Part shown: piece after piece, positions 1 through 7,459 of the stretch
How the letters are laid out: each line of letters opens with the position of its first letter
Numbering within the stretch: the first letter of the stretch is position 1
Source of the DNA: Bacilli bacterium
GTDB lineage: Bacteria; Bacillota_I; Bacilli_A; RFN20; CAG-826
Direction: 5' to 3'
Assembly: GCA_017618495.1 (NCBI GenBank)
Contig: JAFZUD010000003.1
Location: 1 to 19,757, forward strand
Length of the DNA stretch: 19,757 bases
Program-made: the position numbers and the translations under genes
The notes under the pieces: model-generated
What the model saw: only the letters and a program-made list of their open reading frames with translations
What the model was told of the DNA's origin: nothing
Database searches by the model: none

Positions 1-1122
1 CACCTTCTGAAGTATGAAGATGACACCGCCGGTGCCATCATGACCACCGAGTATCTCGAATGCAAAGATACCGCGACCGTCAAAGAGACCATCGAACTCG
101 TCCGTACCAAAGGTAAGGATGCGGAAACCGTCTATACCATCTTCGTCAAAAACAAAGCACGTAAGTTCGTCGGAACCGTCGACTTAGATGACCTCATCTG
201 GTCGAAAGAAGACCAAACCCTTGCGGAAATCATGAACAAAGACGCGCCATATTGTCACGTCAACACCGATAAGGAAGAAGTCGCTAACATGTTCCGTAAG
301 TACGACCTTAACGCCATGGCCGTCCTTAATAAGGACGATTGCCTCATCGGTATCGTCACCGTCGACGACGCTGTCGACGTCATGGACGAAGAGGCCACCG
401 AAGACTTGGAGAAGATGAACGCCATCACCGCTCTCGAGGATAGCTACCTTGAGACCCACCCAGTCTTGATGATGAAGAAATGCGTCCCATGGATCATCGT
501 CCTTTTGATCCTTGGCACCCTTTCCTCAATGATCCTTTCCATCTTCCAGGATAGACTTGCCGTTCTTCCTGTTCTTGCCGCATTCATCCCTGTCCTTATG
601 GACACTGGCGGAAACGCTGGAGGTCAGACCATCGCTCTTATGATTCGTGGTCTTGCTCTTAAAGAATTCGAGCCAAAAGAAGCTTGGAAGATTCTTGGAA
701 GAGAAATCAGAAGCGCTCTTCTTATCTCTCTTGCCATCGCTTCCTTCGCCTTCCTCTGGTTCACGATGGAGCAATACACCGGCATCGTCCATAACACTTT
801 GGCCGATATGGCTTGGTGCGCTGACAACGGCGTTGAGTATACCGCTGAGCATTGGGGAACCCTTTGGAACGGCAATGTTTGGAGTATGGGTTACTTCCTC
901 AACGTCATCAAGATCTCCGCGATCGTTGCCGGAACCCTCTTCGTCACAACCATCGCGAGCAAAATCGTCGCTGTTTTGCTTCCTCTTGGAGCCGCTGCTC
1001 TCAAGAAAGACCCAGCGATCGTTTCACAGCCGTTGCTCACGACCATCATCGATGGAACCTCGCTTCTTATCTACTTCGGCGTTGCCGAATTACTCGTTCT
1101 CCAGTTCCTTGGAGCCGCATAA
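1..1122 (+). CDS. mgtE: Magnesium transporter MgtE, 3' part
   Basis: This is the C-terminal 373 codons of an MgtE-type Mg2+ channel in the cytoplasmic membrane. The reading frame is open to the first base and the codons before the first ATG (at 40) already read as the family's Y-E-x-x-TAG-IM-T motif, so the true start lies outside the window. Visible parts are the paired CBS domains (about residues 20-145) ending in EEATEDLEKMNAI, the typical plug-helix link, and then the membrane domain with about five helices carrying the pore signature MDTGGNAGGQ. The loop after the third membrane segment is rather long (about 45 residues, with several Trp and Tyr). The family senses cytosolic Mg2+ with its N and CBS domains; the N domain is cut off here. 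No M-box riboswitch can be judged because the 5' end is missing. Confidence 0.93.
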   Translation, partial: HLLKYEDDTAGAIMTTEYLECKDTATVKETIELVRTKGKDAETVYTIFVKNKARKFVGTVDLDDLIWSKEDQTLAEIMNKDAPYCHVNTDKEEVANMFRKYDLNAMAVLNKDDCLIGIVTVDDAVDVMDEEATEDLEKMNAITALEDSYLETHPVLMMKKCVPWIIVLLILGTLSSMILSIFQDRLAVLPVLAAFIPVLMDTGGNAGGQTIALMIRGLALKEFEPKEAWKILGREIRSALLISLAIASFAFLWFTMEQYTGIVHNTLADMAWCADNGVEYTAEHWGTLWNGNVWSMGYFLNVIKISAIVAGTLFVTTIASKIVAVLLPLGAAALKKDPAIVSQPLLTTIIDGTSLLIYFGVAELLVLQFLGAA

Positions 1123-1144
1123 TTGAAGCAATTTCATAAACTCA

Positions 1145-1173
1145 TTGATATTAAAAACCGAGGTGAGTATAAT
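1145..1173 (+). promoter_or_regulatory. Promoter of tRNA-Leu(GAG)
   Basis: A near-consensus sigma-A promoter: TTGATA (1145-1150), 17-bp spacer, TATAAT (1168-1173), ending 10 bp before the tRNA. The -10 box lies in the centre of a perfect inverted repeat, AGGTGA (1161-1166) and TCACCT (1174-1179). Confidence 0.85.
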
Positions 1174-1183
1174 TCACCTTGCC

Positions 1184-1267
<84 letters not shown>

Positions 1268-1278
1268 AAAGAAAATTG

Positions 1279-1306
1279 GTCCGACAGAAGCATGTCGGAC
1301 TTTTTT
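1279..1306 (+). terminator. Terminator of tRNA-Leu(GAG)
   Basis: Perfect 8-bp stem GTCCGACA (1279-1286) and TGTCGGAC (1293-1300) with a 6-nt loop, followed by six T. Confidence 0.93.
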
Positions 1307-1320
1307 GTTTTTAATGGATT

Positions 1321-1326
1321 TATAAT
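1321..1326 (+). promoter_or_regulatory. Probable -10 box of the PF06541-type gene
   Basis: TATAAT 18 bp upstream of the ATG at 1345. No good -35 box is present at 16-18 bp. The implied leader is only about 12 nt but holds an AGGTGA ribosome binding site. Confidence 0.55.
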
Positions 1327-1344
1327 AGTTTTGTAGGTGATTTT

Positions 1345-1968
1345 ATGAAGTATTTGGTTATCATCTCAACCCTCTTTGTCATTGGCTCCTTGTTAGGTTG
1401 GCTCATTGAACTATTCTTCCGTAGGTTCGTCTCCCAGAAGAAATGGATGAACCCTGGTTTCCTGACTGGGCCATATTTGCCAATCTATGGCTTCGGCGTC
1501 GCTTTCCTTTATGGCATCAGCAACATCCCTTTGGGGATTGAGATTTTGGCCTTAGATATCATTGTTCGAATTGTCCTTATTGGTGTGGCCATGACCTTAG
1601 TGGAGTTCATCGCTGGCCTTATCTTCATCAAAGGCTTTGGCGTCAAGCTTTGGGATTACTCAAACCGCAAAGGGAACATCATGGGAATCATCTGCCCGAT
1701 CTTCTCCCTTGCTTGGCTGGCTGTTGGCTCTCTCTATTACTTCCTTTTGAACCCAATCCTCGTTGAAGGCATATCTTGGATCAGCGAGAATCTCATCTAC
1801 ACCTATTTCATTGGTTTGGTTATCGGAGCGATGGCGGTTGATTTCGCTTATTCGATTCATTTGGCCACCCAGCTTAAGGCCATCAAAGAATCAGCGGATG
1901 AACGATTCGAAGACCTTAAGAAGAAATGGAAAGAAAAGATTAAGGACCTCCGCTCCAAAATCAAATAA
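1345..1968 (+). CDS. PF06541-family (ABC_trans_CmpB/DUF1113) membrane protein
   Basis: A 207-residue integral membrane protein. The N-terminal block (residues 1-52) has a membrane helix, then GWLIE, a basic stretch, and NPGFLTGPYLPIYGFG, which is characteristic of the PF06541 family, described as a putative ABC-transporter type IV component of unknown substrate. About five hydrophobic helices follow. The C terminus (about 180-207) is highly charged and Lys-rich and probably forms a short cytoplasmic amphipathic helix. AGGTGA precedes the ATG. The gene has its own short terminator, so it is likely monocistronic. No partner ATPase for it is encoded next to it; the following ABC-F protein is a soluble translation factor type. 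Family assignment is from motif memory, and its function is not known. Confidence 0.85.
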   Translation: MKYLVIISTLFVIGSLLGWLIELFFRRFVSQKKWMNPGFLTGPYLPIYGFGVAFLYGISNIPLGIEILALDIIVRIVLIGVAMTLVEFIAGLIFIKGFGVKLWDYSNRKGNIMGIICPIFSLAWLAVGSLYYFLLNPILVEGISWISENLIYTYFIGLVIGAMAVDFAYSIHLATQLKAIKESADERFEDLKKKWKEKIKDLRSKIK

Positions 1969-1987
1969 GTGCTTAAGCACTTTTTTT
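1968..1987 (+). terminator. Short intrinsic terminator
   Basis: AGTGC-TTAA-GCACT hairpin beginning on the last base of the stop codon, followed by seven T. The T tract runs directly into the promoter region of the next gene. Confidence 0.75.
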
Positions 1988-1999
1988 GTTCCCTACCTA

Positions 2000-2008
2000 T
2001 GGTATATT
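2000..2008 (+). promoter_or_regulatory. Extended -10 promoter of the ABC-F gene (leaderless)
   Basis: TG at 2000-2001, one base, then TATATT at 2003-2008 form an extended -10 element, which would explain the lack of a good -35 box. Seven bases separate it from the ATG at 2016, so transcription should start at or next to the start codon. Confidence 0.55.
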
Positions 2009-2015
2009 TGTCGAT

Positions 2016-3548
2016 ATGGCGCTAGTAGAACTAAAAGACATCGAATTCAATTACAGCGACAAAGAGCTCTATAAAAAGGTCTCTTTCAAGGTCAATAGCG
2101 GAGAGCATTGCTGCTTAGTCGGAAGCAATGGTTCAGGCAAGACCACGATTTTGAATATCATCGTCGGAGACATCAAACCGGATAAAGGCCAAGTCATTTG
2201 GGAAAACGGCGTCACTCATTCCTATCTCGACCAGCAGCTCAAGGTTGCGCAGGATATGCCGGTTCACCAATACCTCTATGGCGTTTACGAGGATCTTTTC
2301 GAAAAGGAAAAGAGAATGAACGAGCTCTATGAACAAAGCGCATTAGATGGGGCAAATTTCGAAAAATTGCTGGCAAAAGCCGACCGAATTCAAGATGAGC
2401 TAAACGAAAAAGGCTTCTACGCCCTCCAAGAAAAGGTTGGCAAATTGACCGATGGCTTAGGCTTCCAGAAAGAGAATCTTGAGGCTCCTTTAGCCAAGCT
2501 CTCTAGCGGCCAAAGAGAGAAAGCCTATCTCGCCAAGATGCTTCTTGAGGAAAAAGACTTCCTCATCATGGATGAGCCTACAAACTTCCTTGACGCCACT
2601 CAGGTCGATTGGCTTGCTAGATATCTCATCTCATATCCAAAAGCCTTCCTTGTCGTTAGCCATGACCAGGAATTCTTAAAGAGAATCGCTACAGTCGTTT
2701 TCTGTCTCGAGAATCAGACCGTCACGAGATACAAAGGAACCTTTGAACATTACTTAGAACAACACGAACTCGATAGAGAGCAATACGAGAAGAACTACAA
2801 CGCTCAGCAAAGATACATCAAGAAAGAGGAAGACTTCATCGCTAGGCATATCGTTAGAGCAACCTCCTCTAGAGCCGCCAAATCAAGAAGAGCGAGACTT
2901 GCTCACCTTGATGTCATGGAAGCACCAGGCAAATCCGTCATCAAAGTCCATTTCTCTTTCCCATACACTCACCCAGTAGGACAGAAGCCTCTCATCGTTG
3001 AGAGCCTTGAGATCGGATATGGAAAACCTCTTCTTGATCCAATCTCTTTCATATTGAAAGAAGGAGAGAAGATCGCGATCCTTGGCCAAAACGGCGTGGG
3101 CAAAACCACCTTCCTTAGAACGATCCTCGGAAAGATCCCTTCACTTGGAGGCGAATATAACTGGTTAGACGGCATCGTCGTCAATTACTTCAACCAAGAT
3201 GAGGTCATTGATATGTCGCTTAGCCCATTTGACTACATCCATAACCAATACCCAGGCCTCACTAACACGCAGGTCCGTACCGCATTAGGCGCGACAGGCG
3301 TCAGGAAAGAACTCGCCATGAGACCGATGAAGGAACTCTCTGGCGGAGAGGTCACTAAGGCTAGGTTCGCTTTGATGAGCTTAAAGAAGAGCAACTTCCT
3401 CGTCTTTGACGAGCCAACCAATCACCTTGATCAATCAGCAAAAGATTCGCTTTTCGAAGCGATTGAGAAATATCCAGGCTCAGTCATCATCGTCAGTCAC
3501 GAAAAAGACTTTTACGATGGCTTAGTCGATTATGAGATGCATTTCTAA
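2016..3548 (+). CDS. ABC-F family ATPase (ribosome-associated)
   Basis: A 510-residue soluble protein with two ABC ATPase domains and no membrane segments, the ABC-F layout. Domain 1 has Walker A GSNGSGKT (residues 36-43), signature LSSGQ and Walker B LIMDEPTNFLD. Domain 2 has Walker A GQNGVGKT, signature LSGGE and Walker B LVFDEPTNHLD. Between them lies a long, charged helical linker (about residues 235-315) rich in Arg and Lys, as expected for the P-site tRNA interaction motif that reaches into the ribosome. Family members relieve stalled ribosomes or protect against antibiotics; which applies here cannot be told. The frame extends upstream to a TTG at 1986, but that overlaps a terminator T tract; ATG 2016 gives the normal ABC-F N terminus. 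There is no Shine-Dalgarno sequence. The stop overlaps the stop of the convergent LemA-like gene. Confidence 0.93.
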   Translation: MALVELKDIEFNYSDKELYKKVSFKVNSGEHCCLVGSNGSGKTTILNIIVGDIKPDKGQVIWENGVTHSYLDQQLKVAQDMPVHQYLYGVYEDLFEKEKRMNELYEQSALDGANFEKLLAKADRIQDELNEKGFYALQEKVGKLTDGLGFQKENLEAPLAKLSSGQREKAYLAKMLLEEKDFLIMDEPTNFLDATQVDWLARYLISYPKAFLVVSHDQEFLKRIATVVFCLENQTVTRYKGTFEHYLEQHELDREQYEKNYNAQQRYIKKEEDFIARHIVRATSSRAAKSRRARLAHLDVMEAPGKSVIKVHFSFPYTHPVGQKPLIVESLEIGYGKPLLDPISFILKEGEKIAILGQNGVGKTTFLRTILGKIPSLGGEYNWLDGIVVNYFNQDEVIDMSLSPFDYIHNQYPGLTNTQVRTALGATGVRKELAMRPMKELSGGEVTKARFALMSLKKSNFLVFDEPTNHLDQSAKDSLFEAIEKYPGSVIIVSHEKDFYDGLVDYEMHF

Positions 3549-4072
3549 TTGAGACGTTTCTTCTCTCTGAAACCAAAGAGATAAGTAAGCGGACGGAAAA
3601 TGATGAAGCGCCTCCAGTATTCGTAACCGAGGACTTCACTGTTATAGTTGGCGACGTTTCTTCTGTAATTGGCGTTGAGATCTTCTAAGGTCGTCCAATA
3701 GATTTCGTAATCTTTATCCCCTTCGAAAAGAGGGTATTTGTGGCCCAAAAGAGCGAGCCTTTTTTCAAAATCATTCAGCAAAACAACATTATTTTCGATA
3801 TCTTCGCCCTTCATGGACTCAAGCTTCATCCATCTGACTTGGGCTGCAGCTTTGTTAAGCGATGAAGAGAATTCTGCCTTCTTTTCATCGAACATGGCAT
3901 AGATGGTCAAAAGGATGTCTTTCTTCTCGATGAAAAGGACGCTGAAAGCGACCGTCCTCTTCTCAAGTTTGCCTTTGAAGCTAAGGACGTTAGAGATGTC
4001 GATCACCAAAAGGGCAAGCCAGATGAGGATGATGATCGAGAGAATGTAAAGAAGCAATTGCCACCATTCCAT
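3545..4072 (-). CDS. LemA family protein (divergent)
   Basis: A 175-residue protein with one N-terminal membrane helix (about residues 5-25) and a long helical remainder. The second half matches the LemA pattern: a YP motif (HKYPLFEGD), an acidic helix, then R-x-x-x-A-x-YN-x-x-V and a closing F-x-P-x-T-Y-L-F-GF before a basic tail. The family's first helix is weakly conserved here, so this is a distant member. LemA proteins are membrane-anchored helical bundles of uncertain role. It has its own promoter (4081-4109), no ribosome binding site, and an ATG 8 bases after the -10 box. Convergent with the ABC-F gene, with the ends overlapping by 4 bp. Confidence 0.72.
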   Translation of the reverse strand: MEWWQLLLYILSIIILIWLALLVIDISNVLSFKGKLEKRTVAFSVLFIEKKDILLTIYAMFDEKKAEFSSSLNKAAAQVRWMKLESMKGEDIENNVVLLNDFEKRLALLGHKYPLFEGDKDYEIYWTTLEDLNANYRRNVANYNSEVLGYEYWRRFIIFRPLTYLFGFREKKRLN

Positions 4073-4080
4073 GCCGTAAT

Positions 4081-4109
4081 ATTCTAAAGTCCCCTTGCCT
4101 CATTTTCAA
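4081..4109 (-). promoter_or_regulatory. Promoter of the LemA-like gene
   Basis: Read on the minus strand: TTGAAA (4109-4104), 17-bp spacer, TAGAAT (4086-4081), then 8 bases to the ATG at 4072. The transcript would have almost no leader. Divergent from the HAD operon promoter about 40 bp away. Confidence 0.75.
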
Positions 4110-4151
4110 ATTGGGCATTTTTGCATTTAGCAAAATTCCTCTTCCTCCAAA

Positions 4152-4180
4152 TTGAGAAGAGAAGCGCAAAGTAATATACT
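4152..4180 (+). promoter_or_regulatory. Promoter of the HAD-ispD-S1-pgi operon
   Basis: TTGAGA (4152-4157), 17-bp spacer, TATACT (4175-4180). The GTGAGGA ribosome binding site follows about 10 bp before the ATG at 4205. Confidence 0.8.
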
Positions 4181-4204
4181 TTGAATAAATAGTGAGGAAT
4201 AAAG

Positions 4205-5044
4205 ATGAGCAAACCGATTGTAGCGATCCTCTATGACTTTGATGCAACCTTGGCGACAAGCGACATGCAGAACTTCTCCTTCATCCCTTCTTTGGGCTTA
4301 ACTCCTGCGGAGTTTTGGGGCAAAACCAAAGAATTCTCCGAAAAGACCGGATGCGAGAAGACCTTAGGCTATCTCAACACGATGATCACCGAATGCAAAA
4401 AGCGCGGAATCAAAATGAGTCCGTCTTTTCTCCGTGAGCAAGGCAAGGGCATTAAGTTCTGGCCAGGCGTCGAGGAATGGTTTGAGAGAATCAACAAATT
4501 CGGCGAGGAAAACGGCGTCGAGGTTGAGCATTATCTCGTCTCCTCTGGCAACAAGGAGATCGTCGAAGGCTGCTCCATCTACAAATATTTCAAGAAGGTC
4601 TATGGCTGTGAATTCATCTTTGATGAAAACGACGAGCCAGTTTGGCCGAAACTCGTTATCAATTACACGATGAAGACCCAGTATTTCTACCGTGTCTCCA
4701 AAGGCGCATTCGATGCGAATGACGATATCGGCGTCAACGAGAAGAACCGCAATAGAAGAGTCCCATATAGCAACATCGTCTATATCGGCGACGGAATCAC
4801 TGACATCCCTGCCATGATTCTTGCGAAGAACAATGGCGGCCACTCAATCGCCGTCTACCCCGAAGGCAAAGAAGACAAAGTCGTCGATGAGCTTTATAAC
4901 GATGGCCGCGTCAACTATGTTTGCCCTGCCGATTACCGCGAAGGCAAAGAGCTTGATGCCATCCTTCGCCTCATCATCAAGGGTGTCTCCATCAACGAGT
5001 CCCTTAAACAAAGAGGCGCCAAGTACAAGGAGCAAATGAAATAA
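4205..5044 (+). CDS. HAD-superfamily phosphatase
   Basis: A 279-residue soluble HAD hydrolase. Motif I is YDFDATL with nucleophile Asp11 and acid/base Asp13. Motif II is the Ser in LVSSGN (113-114). A candidate motif III Lys is Lys157. Motif IV is IGDGITD with Asp196 and Asp200 for Mg2+. A helical cap of about 80 residues lies between motifs I and II, as in the phosphoserine-phosphatase-like (type I cap) group. The substrate cannot be read from sequence. First gene of a tight operon; the ispD-like start follows 2 bp after its stop, so a phosphorylated sugar or polyol intermediate is possible, but that is inference. Confidence 0.88.
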   Translation: MSKPIVAILYDFDATLATSDMQNFSFIPSLGLTPAEFWGKTKEFSEKTGCEKTLGYLNTMITECKKRGIKMSPSFLREQGKGIKFWPGVEEWFERINKFGEENGVEVEHYLVSSGNKEIVEGCSIYKYFKKVYGCEFIFDENDEPVWPKLVINYTMKTQYFYRVSKGAFDANDDIGVNEKNRNRRVPYSNIVYIGDGITDIPAMILAKNNGGHSIAVYPEGKEDKVVDELYNDGRVNYVCPADYREGKELDAILRLIIKGVSINESLKQRGAKYKEQMK

Positions 5045-5046
5045 CG

Positions 5047-5766
5047 ATGGTCTTCGATTTCACCTCCACACATAACTACGCCGTCCTCCTTATGGGCGGC
5101 AAAGGTCTTAGGCTCAACGCTGAAACCCCTAAACAATACATGATGGTCGCCGGCCAAGAGCTTTTTGTGTACGCGGCGAAGACCCTTTCCGAATCCCGTT
5201 CGATCGACTTCATCATCTATGTCGTTCCAAAGAGATTCAAAGAAAAAACTGAAGAAATCCTCCGCAAAAGTGGCCTAAATAAGAAACCTCACGCCATTGT
5301 TGAGGGTGCAGAGGAAAGAGAATTATCCTGCAAAAACGCAATCTGGTTCCTTAGAGAAAACAGAGTCAACCCACATTCGTTGATTCTCGTTCATGATGCC
5401 GATAGGCCTAACGTCACCGAGGATATGGTTTCGAGGAATATCTTCGAAGCCACTAAGAGCCAAGCGGCCGTCACCGCCATCAAAGCCGACGACTCCATGG
5501 CCCTCATCAAAGACGGCGCGATCGATATGTATGTCGATAGGTCAAGCGTCGTCAGACTACAAACCCCACAGACCTTCTCATACGCCCTTCTCTATTCGTC
5601 ATTCCTTAGAACCGAGGATGCAGGTTCATATACCGATGAAGGTTCTCTTGTTGCCAAAGCGACAGGAACGAAGGCCACCATCGTTAACGGCGACCCATCC
5701 AACTACAAGATCACGAATGAGAATGATCTAAAGATATTTGAGCAATCGAGGAAAAAGAAGAAATGA
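5047..5766 (+). CDS. ispD: IspD/TarI-type CTP:polyol-phosphate cytidylyltransferase
   Basis: A 239-residue nucleotidyltransferase, near the usual family length. The CTP-binding loop is LLMGGKGLRL (14-23) followed by PKQY with Lys29. Further landmarks are EERELSCKNA with Arg91 and Ser94, VHDADRPNV (115-123), VDRSS with Arg165, LQTPQTF, TDEGSLVA and NYKITNENDL with Lys221. IspD makes CDP-methylerythritol in the MEP isoprenoid pathway; TarI makes CDP-ribitol for wall teichoic acid from the same fold. The residues visible do not cleanly separate the two, and no other isoprenoid or teichoic acid gene is in the window. The loop has M-G-G in place of the common A-A-G or A-G-G, and TDEG in place of TDDA. 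The stop overlaps the S1 gene start as ATGA. Confidence 0.8.
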   Translation: MVFDFTSTHNYAVLLMGGKGLRLNAETPKQYMMVAGQELFVYAAKTLSESRSIDFIIYVVPKRFKEKTEEILRKSGLNKKPHAIVEGAEERELSCKNAIWFLRENRVNPHSLILVHDADRPNVTEDMVSRNIFEATKSQAAVTAIKADDSMALIKDGAIDMYVDRSSVVRLQTPQTFSYALLYSSFLRTEDAGSYTDEGSLVAKATGTKATIVNGDPSNYKITNENDLKIFEQSRKKKK

Positions 5767-6125
5767 TCGAACACAGCAAAAAAGGCGACATCTTAGAAGG
5801 CACCGTCGTCAAGATCTACCCAAAATACGCCATCCTTCTTTTCGACAACAACGAGACTGGCTTGCTTCATATTTCCGAGCTCACAAACTCCTATGTCCGT
5901 AACTTCACGAGCTTCGTCCAAGCCGGAAATATCTACAAAGTCAAAGTCATCGACTACGACGAGAAGAAGAACTTCATGCGTGTGAGCGCTAAAGCCCTCT
6001 CCCCAGAAGAGAAGAGAGAATCCCTTAAGAAGGAGCCAATCCCACTCGACAAAGTCTCTTTCGAAGCCCTCGAAAAGATGCTTCCAGAATGGATTAAGAA
6101 CGAAACAGAGGAGGATCAAAAATGA
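5763..6125 (+). CDS. S1-domain RNA-binding protein
   Basis: A 120-residue protein with one S1 (OB-fold) domain over residues 6-75: GDILEGTVVKIYPKYAILLF, GLLHISEL, GNIYKVKVIDYD and MRVSAKAL are the expected strands. The charged C-terminal tail (76-120) has no known domain. It resembles the small general-stress S1 proteins of Bacilli (YugI/CvfD type), which bind RNA and associate with ribosomes; that function is family knowledge. It overlaps ispD upstream and pgi downstream by ATGA, so the three are translationally coupled. The GAGGATC ribosome binding site of pgi lies inside its last codons. Confidence 0.88.
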   Translation: MIEHSKKGDILEGTVVKIYPKYAILLFDNNETGLLHISELTNSYVRNFTSFVQAGNIYKVKVIDYDEKKNFMRVSAKALSPEEKRESLKKEPIPLDKVSFEALEKMLPEWIKNETEEDQK

Positions 6126-7408
6126 TCATCAAAACACTTACCGACCATCTTGTGGACAAAGTCGACTTCGCTTCTTATCAAGAAGCCGTGAACGAGATCC
6201 ACAAAGCCATTATCAATAAGACCGGGGCAGGAAACGATTTCCTTGGCTGGGTCGATTATCCAGAGACCTATAACAAAGCCGAGCTCGAAGAGATCAAGAA
6301 ATGGTCGAAATACGTCCGTGAGAACTATGACGTCCTCGTCGTCTGCGGCATCGGCGGTTCATATCTTGGCGCCCGCGCTGCGATCGAAGCCATCAACGGA
6401 ACCGTTTTGAAAGGCAAGCCAGAGATCCTTTTCATGGGCCAGACATTTGATCCGACATATGTTGCCCAGTGTCTTGAATATCTTAAAAACAAGAAGTTCG
6501 CCATCAACGTCATCTCCAAAAGCGGAACCACCACCGAGACTTCCGTGGCCTTCCGTTTGCTTAAGGAATATATTGAAAAGAGAGACGGCGTTGAGTTTGC
6601 GAGAAAATCCATCTTCGCCACCACCGACGCCAATAAAGGCGCTCTTTTAGAGCTTTGCAAGAAAGAAGGCTATGTCCGTTTCGTCCTTCCAGACGATATC
6701 GGTGGCCGTTATTCCGTCCAGACCGCTGTCGGTCTCTTCCCAATCGCCTGCGCAGGCATTGACCCAGAAGCCATCCTCAAAGGCTCTGCCAAAGCCAGAG
6801 AAGACGCCTCAAACCCAGACCTCAAAGTCAATGAGTGCTACAAATACGCCGTCATCCGCCATGAGATGTGGGCCCACTACAAGAAAGCCGTTGAGATGTT
6901 CATCACCTACGTCCCAAGCTTCGTCCAGATCGGCGAATGGTGGAAACAGCTTTATGGCGAAAGCGAAGGCAAAGAGAAGAAAGGCCTTCTCCCAGACAGC
7001 GCGACCTTCTCCACTGACCTCCATTCCCTTGGTCAGCTCATCCAGGATGGCAGCCCAGTCTTCTTCGAGACCACTCTCTATTTAGGAAAGCACCGTGACG
7101 AAGTCAAAGTCCCTCACGATGAAGATAACCTCGATGGACTTAACTACCTCGAAGGAAGAACCCTTGGAAGCATCCAGGACAAAGCCTTTGAAGGAACGAT
7201 CAAAGCCCACACTGAGGAAGGCGGCAACAACAACGTCGTTCTCGAGTTAGAGGAAATGAACGCCTTCAACCTTGGCTATCTCTTCTACTTCTTCGAGAGA
7301 GCCTGTGCCATGAGCGCTTACCTCAACGAGGTCAACCCATTCAATCAGCCAGGCGTCGAAATCTACAAGAAGAACATGTTCCATCTTCTTGGAAAACCTG
7401 GTTTCTAA
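6122..7408 (+). CDS. pgi: Glucose-6-phosphate isomerase
   Basis: A 428-residue enzyme of the short bacillar type (usually about 445-450), interconverting glucose-6-phosphate and fructose-6-phosphate in the cytosol. Motifs are GIGGSYLGA (76-84), SKSGTTTET (132-140) that binds the phosphate, GGRYSVQTAVGLFPI (194-208), the catalytic Glu280 in YGESEGK, and STDLHSLGQ with His301. Last gene of the four-gene operon, followed by a strong terminator. Coupling of a glycolytic gene to an S1 protein and a cytidylyltransferase is probably just shared housekeeping expression. Confidence 0.96.
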   Translation: MIIKTLTDHLVDKVDFASYQEAVNEIHKAIINKTGAGNDFLGWVDYPETYNKAELEEIKKWSKYVRENYDVLVVCGIGGSYLGARAAIEAINGTVLKGKPEILFMGQTFDPTYVAQCLEYLKNKKFAINVISKSGTTTETSVAFRLLKEYIEKRDGVEFARKSIFATTDANKGALLELCKKEGYVRFVLPDDIGGRYSVQTAVGLFPIACAGIDPEAILKGSAKAREDASNPDLKVNECYKYAVIRHEMWAHYKKAVEMFITYVPSFVQIGEWWKQLYGESEGKEKKGLLPDSATFSTDLHSLGQLIQDGSPVFFETTLYLGKHRDEVKVPHDEDNLDGLNYLEGRTLGSIQDKAFEGTIKAHTEEGGNNNVVLELEEMNAFNLGYLFYFFERACAMSAYLNEVNPFNQPGVEIYKKNMFHLLGKPGF

Positions 7409-7426
7409 AACATCGACAAAAGAATA

Positions 7427-7456
7427 ATCCGTGGCGGTTCTGCCACGGATTTTTTG
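7427..7456 (+). terminator. Terminator of the pgi operon
   Basis: A 9-bp stem ATCCGTGGC (7427-7435) and GCCACGGAT (7442-7450) with a 6-nt loop, followed by a T tract. It lies just before the end of the convergent degV gene. Confidence 0.93.
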
Positions 7457-7459
7457 TTT

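Noticed and set aside
1986..2015. TTG start giving a 10-residue longer ABC-F protein
   Set aside because: It lies in the T tract of the preceding terminator and upstream of the -10 box, and the extra residues are not part of the ABC-F fold.
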